From: Candidatus Nitromaritima sp. SCGC AAA288-L16
GTDB lineage: Bacteria; Nitrospinota; Nitrospinia; Nitrospinales; VA-1
Direction: 5' to 3'
DNA length: 8,200 nucleotides
Assembly (NCBI GenBank): GCA_000372225.1
Contig: AQTY01000046.1
Span: 1 to 8,200, forward strand
Shown: piece after piece, positions 1 to 6,696 of the stretch
Layout of the letters: each line of letters opens with the position of its first letter
Numbering within the stretch: position 1 is the first letter of the stretch
Made by a program: the position numbers and the translations under genes
The notes under the pieces: model-generated
The model's database searches: none
What the model was told of the DNA's origin: nothing
The model's input: only the letters and a program-made list of their open reading frames with translations

Positions 1-479
1 CAAAAACAAAGGCAAAAACAAAAGCAAAAACAAAGGCAAAAACAAAGGCAAAAATAAAGGCAAAAACAAAAGCAAAGAAAAAGAAGCAAGAACAACTTTC
101 CCAACCCAGAACTATCAAATCAAAAAGAGTAGCGTTGGATCCTGCAACGATCAAAATCCGTAAACAATTGGTTCTCAACCAACAGGAACTACTTAATATT
201 GTCCAGGCAAATCAATCTACCGAACGCAAGACAACCGAGTCAAGCTTTAGCAATGAAATTGATATGGCGTCGGATCTGGAAGGTAGAGAAATGATGTTCC
301 AACTCACAAGTCGAGACATGAGTGAGTTGAAAAGGATCCAAGAAGCAATTTATAAAATCGACCACGGAACCTACGGCATTTGCGAAAGTTGTTCAAAAAA
401 AATAAGTTCAAAGCGGTTAAAAATTTTACCGCTATCTTCCCTATGCATCGCATGCAAAGAGGCGATGGAACAAGCCTAA
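1..479 (+). CDS. TraR/DksA-family C4 zinc-finger protein with Lys-rich N-terminal repeat tail (5' partial)
   Basis: This is a probable RNA-polymerase-binding transcription regulator of the TraR/DksA family, cut by the left window edge. A TTG codon at 135 could be read as a start, but the same frame stays open from base 3 to the edge and encodes 44 more residues, so the real start lies outside. Counting from the TTG, residues about 5-75 fit the helical hairpin. A C4 zinc finger follows with Cys83, Cys86, Cys104 and Cys107 (CxxC, 17 residues, CxxC). The hairpin-tip sequence NEIDMAS aligns with DxxDxA of DksA: the second Asp and the Ala are kept and the first Asp is Asn. The upstream part is a Lys/Thr/Ala repeat. 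Family membership is firm. Whether it responds to ppGpp like true DksA is not shown. The stop codon is TAA, converging on secA. Confidence 0.88.
   Translation, partial: KTKAKTKAKTKAKTKAKIKAKTKAKKKKQEQLSQPRTIKSKRVALDPATIKIRKQLVLNQQELLNIVQANQSTERKTTESSFSNEIDMASDLEGREMMFQLTSRDMSELKRIQEAIYKIDHGTYGICESCSKKISSKRLKILPLSSLCIACKEAMEQA
3..74 (+). repeat. Six in-frame 12-base tandem repeats encoding Lys-Thr-Lys-Ala
   Basis: Six consecutive 12-base units of consensus aaaacaaaRgca fill this stretch. Differences are limited to a/g at the ninth base and one t in the fifth unit (51-62). In the frame of the zinc-finger gene they read KTKA four times, then KIKA, then KTKA, followed by a run of Lys codons (75-86). 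The array probably continues beyond the left edge. Because the unit is a multiple of three, copy-number change by replication slippage would lengthen or shorten the basic tail without breaking the frame. The plus strand here is almost free of T. Confidence 0.9.
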
Positions 480-494
480 AAACATACTACCCCT

Positions 495-3050
495 TCATTT
501 TCCGTGACATTTTTTGAATTTTTTCCCACTGCCACAATGACAGGGATCGTTTCGACCCACCTTTTTTTCATCTCGCCGGACGGTTAACGGTTTTGACTCT
601 TCTGAACTTGCACCCCGATGTTCTACCATTTTTGTTGACTGATCTTGTTCAGCAGGAAACTCAGAACCCTCTTCAATTTGAACTTTAAACAGATATTCAG
701 TCACACCCTCACGAATCTGGTGCATCATTTTACTGAACATCTCAAATCCCTCCTTCTTATATTCCGTTAAAGGATTTTTCTGAGCGTAACCACGTAAACC
801 AACACCGTCTTTCAAATGATCCATCCCAAGAAGGTGGTCTTTCCATAAATTATCAACCACTTGAAGCATAATCATTTTCTCTAATTGACGCATCATATTA
901 GGATCGATCCCCTGTTCCTTTATTGCGTAACAACTTTCAATGGAATCCATGATAGCGTTGTGAAGTTTTTCTCGATCACAGTTTTCTAAAGGAAGACTGA
1001 GACCACTTCCAATCTCAAGGGCCTCCTCTTGTTTTCTAATCGGAACCGAGAATTGACGCATCATATATTCATCAAGAGCCTCAATATCCCATTCTTCAGG
1101 ATATATTTTTTCGGATGCGATATCATCTAATACTTCATCTACCAATTCTTCGGCCATTTCCAAAAGCATTTCTCTATGGTTCTTATTCTTCAGAATCTCC
1201 CTGCGCAAACCATAAAACACCTCCCGCTGCTTATTCATTACGTCATCATATTCAAGAAGATGCTTTCGAATATCAAAATTATGGGCTTCTACTTTTTTCT
1301 GGGCATTGGCCACAGCTTTGCTGACCATTGGATGCTCTATAGGTTGCCCGTTTTCCATGCCAAGCTTTTCCATGATTCCTGAAATTTTTTCCGAACCAAA
1401 TATCCGCATTAAATCATCTTCAAGTGAAAGATAAAAACGTGATGAACCGGGATCCCCTTGTCTCCCGGACCTACCTCTCAGTTGGTTATCAATGCGACGG
1501 CTTTCGTGTCTCTCAGTACCAGTAATGTGCAGACCCCCTAACTCCGACACCCCTTCTTCCAACACTATATCCGTACCTCGCCCAGCCATGTTAGTTGCTA
1601 TGGTAACCCCTTTTTTATGCCCGGCTTGTGCTATGATTTCGGCTTCCTTCTCGTGATGTTTTGCATTAAGGACATTGTGTTTGATGCCGTATTTTTTCAG
1701 ATGATGACTTAGCTGCTCAGATTTTTCTATCGATATTGTACCCACCAAAACAGGTTGTCCTGTTTCATTGCAACCACGTATTTCTTCAATAAGCGCGTCA
1801 AATTTTTCTTGTTCCGTTCGGTAGATCAAATCAGAACAATCATCACGAACCATTTCCTTATTAGTCGGCGCCACAATAACTTCAAGATTATAAATGGAAT
1901 TGAATTCCTCTGCTTCGGTGTCAGCTGTACCTGTCATTCCAGAAAGTTTATCGTACATACGAAAATAATTTTGGAAGGTAATACTAGCTAATGTCTGATT
2001 TTCATTTTCTATCTTTACGCCTTCTTTAGCCTCCAAGGCCTGATGAAGCCCATCACTGTATCTTCGCCCTGGCATCATTCGACCTGTAAACTCATCGATA
2101 ATCACCACCTCTCCATCATTAACCACATAATCAACTTCATTTTTAAACAAAGCATGCGCCTTCAGTGCTTGCTGAATACAATGCAGAGTCTCTATATTCT
2201 GCGGATCGTATAGGTTTTCAATGTCGAGAATTTTTTCAACCATCCCGATACCCTCATCATTCAAGGCAGCGGTTTTAGCTTTCTCGTCAACCTGAAAATC
2301 CTTTTCCTTACGCAGCCTAGGGATAACCTTGCAGGCTTCGTTATATTTTAAAGTGGATTCTTCAGCTGGACCGGAAATAATAAGTGGAGTCCTTGCCTCA
2401 TCAATAAGAATGGAGTCAACCTCATCGACAATAGCAAAGTTTAGCTCTCTCTGAACAAACTGTTCAGAAGAAAATTTCATGTTATCGCGAAGATAGTCAA
2501 ATCCAAACTCATTATTGGTCCCGTAAGTAACATCGCAATTGTAAGCCTCTCTCCTTTCTTCTTCAGGCATATCGTGATAAATTCGGCCAACTGTAAGTCC
2601 TAAGAATTCATAAATCGCCCCCATCCACTGACTATCTCTTTTAGCCAAATAATCATTAACGGTAACAACGTGAGAGCCTTTACCTTCTAGCGAATTTAGA
2701 TAAATCGGGAGAGTAGCAGCAAGTGTTTTCCCCTCCCCAGTTTTCATCTCAGCGATTTTTCCTTCGTGCAAAACTATTCCACCAATCATCTGAACATCAA
2801 AATGGCGCATCTTAAGAGTGCGAAGTCCTGCTTCTCTTACCACAGCAAAGGCCTCGGGCAGGATATCGTCAAGCGTAGCGCCTTCATCAAGCCTAGCCTT
2901 AAATTCAGATGTCTTTGCTAGAAGTTGATCGTTACTTAGCTTGCCAATAGAAACTTCGAGTTGATTTATTCCGTCAACGATAACCTGTATTCTATTAACC
3001 TCTCGATCGTTTCTTGTCCCAAAGACCTTTTTTAATAAACCAAGTACCAT
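495..3050 (-). CDS. secA: SecA, preprotein translocase ATPase
   Basis: SecA is the ATP-driven motor that pushes unfolded preproteins through SecYEG at the inner membrane. The 851 residues are full length (E. coli about 901, B. subtilis about 841). The start MVLGLLKKVFGTRNDRE matches the family N-terminus, which supports the ATG. Visible landmarks are Walker A MKTGEGKT (102-109), Walker B DEVD (209-212), GMTGTA (371-376) opening the second motor half, NMAGRGTD (487-494) and QLRGRSGRQGDPGSSRF (523-539), followed by the scaffold and wing region. The C-terminus ends in a zinc and SecB-binding motif with Cys837, Cys839, Cys848 and His849, so a SecB-type partner is plausible. A possible Shine-Dalgarno AGGGG lies at 3063-3067, 12 bases from the ATG, which is rather far. 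The gene has a 224-base leader gap and may have its own promoter. No frameshift or insertion is seen. Confidence 0.98.
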   Translation of the reverse strand: MVLGLLKKVFGTRNDREVNRIQVIVDGINQLEVSIGKLSNDQLLAKTSEFKARLDEGATLDDILPEAFAVVREAGLRTLKMRHFDVQMIGGIVLHEGKIAEMKTGEGKTLAATLPIYLNSLEGKGSHVVTVNDYLAKRDSQWMGAIYEFLGLTVGRIYHDMPEEERREAYNCDVTYGTNNEFGFDYLRDNMKFSSEQFVQRELNFAIVDEVDSILIDEARTPLIISGPAEESTLKYNEACKVIPRLRKEKDFQVDEKAKTAALNDEGIGMVEKILDIENLYDPQNIETLHCIQQALKAHALFKNEVDYVVNDGEVVIIDEFTGRMMPGRRYSDGLHQALEAKEGVKIENENQTLASITFQNYFRMYDKLSGMTGTADTEAEEFNSIYNLEVIVAPTNKEMVRDDCSDLIYRTEQEKFDALIEEIRGCNETGQPVLVGTISIEKSEQLSHHLKKYGIKHNVLNAKHHEKEAEIIAQAGHKKGVTIATNMAGRGTDIVLEEGVSELGGLHITGTERHESRRIDNQLRGRSGRQGDPGSSRFYLSLEDDLMRIFGSEKISGIMEKLGMENGQPIEHPMVSKAVANAQKKVEAHNFDIRKHLLEYDDVMNKQREVFYGLRREILKNKNHREMLLEMAEELVDEVLDDIASEKIYPEEWDIEALDEYMMRQFSVPIRKQEEALEIGSGLSLPLENCDREKLHNAIMDSIESCYAIKEQGIDPNMMRQLEKMIMLQVVDNLWKDHLLGMDHLKDGVGLRGYAQKNPLTEYKKEGFEMFSKMMHQIREGVTEYLFKVQIEEGSEFPAEQDQSTKMVEHRGASSEESKPLTVRRDEKKVGRNDPCHCGSGKKFKKCHGK

Positions 3051-3094
3051 GAATATCTTTATCCCCTGAACTGTTAAATTTATTCTTCTTTAAC

Positions 3095-3122
3095 TTAATA
3101 AAGAGCTAAACCTTTCTGACAA
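3095..3122 (-). promoter_or_regulatory. Candidate secA promoter
   Basis: On the minus strand, TTGTCA (3117-3122, five of six matches to the sigma70 -35 box) is followed after 16 bases by TATTAA (3095-3100, four of six matches to the -10 box). Transcription would begin near 3088, giving a leader of about 38 bases before the secA ATG. The gap is AT-rich, so a chance match is possible. The long gap and the terminator-like palindrome upstream make an independent secA promoter reasonable. Confidence 0.35.
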
Positions 3123-3204
3123 AATCACAAGAACAAATAAATATCATCAGTGGCGCATTATTTTAAATGGGTCATTGCAGGCGACTATTGCACACTCATT
3201 TGAT

Positions 3205-3238
3205 AAAAAAGTGGCTGGGCTTAAAACCCCGCGCGGGG
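3205..3238 (-). terminator. Possible terminator after the M23 peptidase gene
   Basis: Read on the minus strand, 36 bases after the peptidase stop, the perfect palindrome CCCCGCGCGGGG (3227-3238) is followed directly by TTTT. A second small GGG/CCC stem and a six-T run (3205-3210) come next. This resembles a rho-independent terminator, but the stem is only four base pairs with a GCGC loop, so termination may be weak. Run-through transcription into secA cannot be excluded. Confidence 0.4.
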
Positions 3239-3274
3239 AGGGGGGTATGGAGCAAGCTATCTATCCACCTGCGT

Positions 3275-4201
3275 CTAATCTTCTAAGATATAGTTTTTAG
3301 GATTCGTGGGAACACCATTTACAAGGACTTCATAATGCAGGTGAGGACCAGTACTCCTTCCTGTATTTCCTACCAACGCTACAATCTGCCCCCTTTTCAC
3401 CTTACTACCAACCTTGGTTAGATTCTTTGAGTTATGTCCGTAACGAGTCACAACACCATAACCGTGCTCTATCTCTATCAACTTCCCGTAACCACGCTCA
3501 CGACCTGCTACTGTAACCATTCCATCAGCGGTCGCACGAACAGCTGACCCAGAACGCGCTCCGATGTCCCAGCCCTCATGCTTTTCTCGAAGACCAGTAA
3601 AAGGTGATTTACGATACCCAAAACCTGAGGTGACCCAACCTCTTGTCGGCCAGACAGAAGGTGTGGACTGAAGAAAGGATTTTTGGTTCTTAAAAAAATG
3701 ATCTAATTCCTGCAAACTTATGGCTTTAATTTTAGCCTGTGCAGTTAAATGGCCAAGATTTTTAGATAACCTATTCGCCAATGCTTTCGACTCATGAGCC
3801 AGTGACGTTATTAAGCTGTCTGACGACAAACCATAAGTCCCTCCCACGCCCCAACTTTTAGCACTATGAGGAGAACCCTCTAAAGCCGTAATCACACGCA
3901 ACTTCTTTTCGAAACGCCCTAAGCGAGACATCTCCGACTCAAGGTTCTTCACCTGTACAGCGATCTTCTCAGCTTGAATCTTGCGTATTTTAGATTCGCG
4001 TCGAAGCTCAGTTAGCTCAACCTCATCACTTGCCAGGTAATAATACTTTTGAGAAAAGTATATGAGCGTAGAAACCACGCCAATCAGAACAACTAATGCA
4101 GAGTATCCACATATACGAAACCAACGCCTTGAAATTAGAAATCGTTTAGGAGACGCTGCGGCACCCGGGAAAAAAACTACAGAATAATCTTCTTTATCCA
4201 C
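3275..4201 (-). CDS. Membrane-anchored M23 (LytM-type) metallopeptidase
   Basis: This is a likely periplasmic peptidoglycan endopeptidase, or a degenerate activator of the same fold. Residues 1-30 are a basic cytoplasmic tail, about 31-49 form one transmembrane segment, and about 58-105 are charged and heptad-like, a likely coiled coil. The M23 domain fills about 183-308. The zinc-ligand motif HxxxD is present as His208 and Asp212 (HEGWD), the YGH motif gives His256, and HxH is His287 and His289 (GPHLHYE). All expected metal and catalytic residues are kept, so an active enzyme is more likely than an EnvC/NlpD-like activator. The start is GTG: no in-frame alternative exists until Met91, which would remove the anchor, and GGAGG sits just upstream. 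Substrate and partners cannot be read from the sequence. The neighbouring secA gene is a recurrent pairing in deltaproteobacterial genomes from memory. Confidence 0.93.
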   Translation of the reverse strand: MDKEDYSVVFFPGAAASPKRFLISRRWFRICGYSALVVLIGVVSTLIYFSQKYYYLASDEVELTELRRESKIRKIQAEKIAVQVKNLESEMSRLGRFEKKLRVITALEGSPHSAKSWGVGGTYGLSSDSLITSLAHESKALANRLSKNLGHLTAQAKIKAISLQELDHFFKNQKSFLQSTPSVWPTRGWVTSGFGYRKSPFTGLREKHEGWDIGARSGSAVRATADGMVTVAGRERGYGKLIEIEHGYGVVTRYGHNSKNLTKVGSKVKRGQIVALVGNTGRSTGPHLHYEVLVNGVPTNPKNYILED

Positions 4202-4205
4202 TGAA

Positions 4206-4210
4206 CCTCC
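4206..4210 (-). promoter_or_regulatory. Shine-Dalgarno supporting the GTG start of the M23 gene
   Basis: GGAGG on the minus strand lies four bases before the GTG at 4201. The spacing is tight, but it is the only strong ribosome-binding match near the open frame and supports the GTG as the start. Confidence 0.6.
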
Positions 4211-4240
4211 AAAAAAATTTCGACAAAAAATAATTCTACA

Positions 4241-4269
4241 ATCCTAGCTAGATCTCTGCCGCCTGTCAA
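4241..4269 (-). promoter_or_regulatory. Sigma70-type promoter for the M23 peptidase gene
   Basis: On the minus strand a perfect -35 box TTGACA (4264-4269) is followed by exactly 17 bases and then TAGGAT (4241-4246), four of six matches to the -10 consensus. Transcription would start near 4234, giving a leader of roughly 33 bases before the GTG. This is the best promoter match in the window. It implies that the peptidase is transcribed separately from the dnaB-TPR unit upstream. Confidence 0.65.
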
Positions 4270-4292
4270 CCTTAAATAGTTATAATTTAAGG
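4270..4292. repeat. Perfect 8-base inverted repeat touching the -35 box
   Basis: CCTTAAAT (4270-4277) and ATTTAAGG (4285-4292) are exact reverse complements separated by seven bases. The repeat ends exactly where the TTGACA box of the M23 promoter begins, so it could be a regulator-binding site or an AT-rich UP-type element. As an RNA hairpin at the end of the TPR transcript it would lack a following T run, so a classical terminator is less likely. Confidence 0.5.
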
Positions 4293-4337
4293 ATTAAGCT
4301 CCTCTGCGAGCGACAGTTTTCATTCCCAAAAAAATAG

Positions 4338-5258
4338 TCATCTATGATTATCTAATCTTTCTTTTGCTTGAATGTGCAAAGGATTGAGCATCAAAACCCG
4401 ATCAAAATATTTTTGGGCATTTTGGCTGTCATCTTTTTCTTCATGCAGAAGTCCAAGGCTAAAATATACGGGAACCAACCCTACCTTGTGATTGATTTCT
4501 TTGTAAATTCTCTCGATTTTCAGCCACTTTAAAATAGCTTTATCCAAATGACCCTCATTATACAACCTGAAACTGGATTGACGCATGCTCCTAGCAACAG
4601 CCATACCATAGCCACGAATTACGTCTGGGTCCTCCCCCTCCTTTAAGTAGAAATTGTAATCTGTGACGATTAAGTCAGGGTCCCCCATCCTTTTATATAT
4701 TGTTTCCAGGTTACTAAAAAACATAGGTTCTTTTGGATTAACCCGAATTGCTTTATGAACCAGATTCACAGCCTGAGCATAGGATTTTTGGTTCAGCAGT
4801 ACCGCACTCAAGTTATTTAATGCTAATGAGTTATTACCATCATGTGCTAGCGCCTTATTAAATAGTTCTTCGGCCCTTGTCATATCTTCCTTTAAATAAA
4901 AAATATAGCCTGATGCATATAGAGCAGGACTTGAATCAGGGTTCCCTGCTAAATAACTCTTGAGCCATGATTCTGCATCACCCAACCTACCCATACCCTT
5001 GTAAGCACGAACCAAACCCCTAAAAGCGTATCCACTTGTTTCATCTTTAATAACCAAAGATTGATACAGCAGGAGCGCTTCCGCATTAAGGGATTGCATG
5101 AGCATAAAATCTGCTCTCTGAATGGGAGATAGCAACGATGAGTTAAAGTGGCTTTGCGGTTGCGAACATACTGATGGGGGGAAAGACAAGGACAATATAA
5201 TTATTATCCATATGTAACCTCTCTTAAAATATAAAGAGTTAAACAATTGTCTACACAA
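4338..5258 (-). CDS. Exported TPR-repeat protein of unknown function
   Basis: I do not recognise a specific family. The 306 residues start with a basic stretch and a hydrophobic core (KRGYIWIIIILSLSF, 12-26), then a polar region from about 32, which looks like a Sec signal peptide. Cys31 is in a poor lipobox (PSVC), so a lipoprotein is doubtful. The rest is helical TPR repeats at about 45-72, 76-108, 110-142, 144-176, 177-209, 222-256 and 262-294; the clearest is 110-142, ending in AEELFNKALAHDGNN. TPRs bind proteins, so a periplasmic scaffold or assembly role is the most that can be inferred. The start is a TTG with no Shine-Dalgarno match, and an in-frame stop lies three codons upstream, so the exact start is uncertain. 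The gene follows dnaB by 24 bases and is probably co-transcribed with it. Confidence 0.82.
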   Translation of the reverse strand: MCRQLFNSLYFKRGYIWIIIILSLSFPPSVCSQPQSHFNSSLLSPIQRADFMLMQSLNAEALLLYQSLVIKDETSGYAFRGLVRAYKGMGRLGDAESWLKSYLAGNPDSSPALYASGYIFYLKEDMTRAEELFNKALAHDGNNSLALNNLSAVLLNQKSYAQAVNLVHKAIRVNPKEPMFFSNLETIYKRMGDPDLIVTDYNFYLKEGEDPDVIRGYGMAVARSMRQSSFRLYNEGHLDKAILKWLKIERIYKEINHKVGLVPVYFSLGLLHEEKDDSQNAQKYFDRVLMLNPLHIQAKERLDNHR

Positions 5259-5274
5259 AAATATTTACTAAAAA

Positions 5275-5280
5275 ATTATA
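5275..5280 (-). promoter_or_regulatory. Perfect TATAAT hexamer between dnaB and the TPR gene
   Basis: The minus strand reads TATAAT immediately after the dnaB stop codon. No acceptable -35 box lies 16-18 bases upstream, inside the dnaB end. If used, transcription would begin about 10 bases before the TTG start of the TPR gene, giving almost no leader. A chance match in AT-rich sequence is quite possible. Confidence 0.2.
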
Positions 5281-5282
5281 GC

Positions 5283-6665
5283 TCACCCGACAGGAAAGTC
5301 GTCCTCTTCCACAGGAACCTCCTCCGTTGAAGCAAGATTGTAGAATCGTGTGTATTGATTTTCAAATTTCAACCTTATGTTACCTATCGGACCATTACGT
5401 TGCTTGCGGATTAGAATTTCCGCTACCCCAGCATCAGGTGTATCTGGATTGTACACCTCATCACGATATATAAAAGCCACTACATCGGCATCTTGCTCAA
5501 TCGAACCAGACTCGCGCAAATCAGAAAGCATAGGCCGCTTGTCGGTACGACTTTCAACAGCCCTGCTCAGCTGAGAGAGCGCCACTACCGGCACATTAAT
5601 CTCTTTAGCCAAGCTTTTAAGACCTCGAGATATTTCAGAAACTTCTAGTTGGCGGCTTTCGGTTTTTCCGCGGCTTTGCATCAACTGCAGATAGTCGATG
5701 ATAACGAGCCCTAGAGGTTCTTCGGCAGCAAGGCGCCTGGCCCTTGCTCGCACATCCAATAAAGATAAGGCACCGGAATCATCAATAAACATTTTTGCGT
5801 TGGCAAGCTTTTCACCAGCTTGGGATAGTCGGGGCCAATCGCTACTAGCTAAATAACCTGTTCGGAGTTTGCTTGAGTTCACCCTGGCTTCAGCGCATAA
5901 CATTCTCATCCCAAGTTGTTCCTTGGACATCTCCAGACTAAACATTGCGGTTGCAATATTTGCATGCAAACTTGCATACCGGGCAATATCCAAGGCAAAA
6001 CTAGTTTTACCCATACTTGGTCGAGCCGCAATAATTATCAAGTCGGATGATTGAAGGCCCGATGTTTTGTTATCAAAATCAGAAAAACCAGTAGGAACGC
6101 CTGTTACCATACCAGGCTCACCAATAAGTTTTTCTATTATTTTGAAGTTTTCTTTAACAACTTCGTTTAACGAAAAAAAACTACGTCGAGTTCTCTTTTC
6201 AGAAATCTCAAATATTGACTTCTCTGCTAAATCAAGTATCTCTTCAGCGCCATCAGACTCATTGTAGCTATTCGTGACGATTTCCGTTGCAGTGGTAATT
6301 AGGTCCCGTAATATTTTTTTATCACGGACAATTTTGGCATGGTGAGTAATTGCGGTGGCAGTTGGAACAAAATCTTCTAACTGACTCAGGTAATCGATTC
6401 CCCCGGCGGGTTCGAGTTCATTACTTTGACGCATACGGTCTGCCAAGCCAAGCATATCAATCGACTGATTGACCTCAAACAAGGCCCGCATGTTTCGAAA
6501 AACGGTTTGGTGAGAGACTTTATAGAAATCATCTTCACTCAAGATTTCTAAAGCTTTAGATAAAGCATCTTCAGCCTTGAAACAAGCACCTATAACACTC
6601 TGTTCTGCTTCCAAATTATACGGAGGAAGCTTGTCCAATGAAATTTGGCTAACGGCTTGGGCCAT
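5283..6665 (-). CDS. dnaB: DnaB, replicative DNA helicase
   Basis: DnaB is the hexameric 5'-3' helicase that unwinds the chromosome at the replication fork and recruits primase. The 460 residues are normal for the family. The N-terminal primase-interacting domain begins with the family signature PPYNLEAEQSVIGA (14-27) and runs to about 115, followed by a linker and the RecA-like domain from about 185. Walker A is ARPSMGKTS (214-222), the H1a motif SLEM is at 243-246, Walker B VIIDYLQLM is at 321-329, the ALSQLSR sensor is at 362-368, and DLRESGSIEQDAD (382-394) is intact. KQRNGPIG (421-428) carries the trans-acting Lys/Arg finger region. No intein interrupts the usual insertion sites. The ATG gives the expected N-terminus, although the nearest purine-rich site (AGGA) is only one base away. 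The gap to rplI is 31 bases. Confidence 0.98.
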   Translation of the reverse strand: MAQAVSQISLDKLPPYNLEAEQSVIGACFKAEDALSKALEILSEDDFYKVSHQTVFRNMRALFEVNQSIDMLGLADRMRQSNELEPAGGIDYLSQLEDFVPTATAITHHAKIVRDKKILRDLITTATEIVTNSYNESDGAEEILDLAEKSIFEISEKRTRRSFFSLNEVVKENFKIIEKLIGEPGMVTGVPTGFSDFDNKTSGLQSSDLIIIAARPSMGKTSFALDIARYASLHANIATAMFSLEMSKEQLGMRMLCAEARVNSSKLRTGYLASSDWPRLSQAGEKLANAKMFIDDSGALSLLDVRARARRLAAEEPLGLVIIDYLQLMQSRGKTESRQLEVSEISRGLKSLAKEINVPVVALSQLSRAVESRTDKRPMLSDLRESGSIEQDADVVAFIYRDEVYNPDTPDAGVAEILIRKQRNGPIGNIRLKFENQYTRFYNLASTEEVPVEEDDFPVG

Positions 6666-6696
6666 ATCCTGGAGCTTTTGATGAAGATAAAAACTA

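Noticed and set aside
1..105. A-rich 12-base array as a CRISPR or non-coding satellite
   Set aside because: The units are contiguous with no spacers, keep one reading frame and run directly into a conserved protein domain, so coding repeat is the better reading.
477..560. Possible shared terminator between the zinc-finger gene and secA
   Set aside because: T runs are present at about 510-530, but I find no convincing stem on either strand in front of them.
883..1066. A 16-base exact repeat (AATTGACGCATCATAT) at 883-898 and 1051-1066, with shorter relatives in the TPR gene and dnaB
   Set aside because: Both copies lie inside secA and encode MMRQ followed by Leu or Phe. The other copies encode MRQ with the same codons. 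Coding coincidence explains them and there is no regular spacing.
1115..1991. Plus-strand open frames of 68-78 codons inside secA
   Set aside because: They lie opposite a full-length conserved gene, overlap one another and have no recognisable domain, so they are antisense shadows.
5377..6267. Plus-strand open frames of 61-66 codons inside dnaB
   Set aside because: They are antisense to an intact helicase gene and show no family resemblance or separate regulatory signals.
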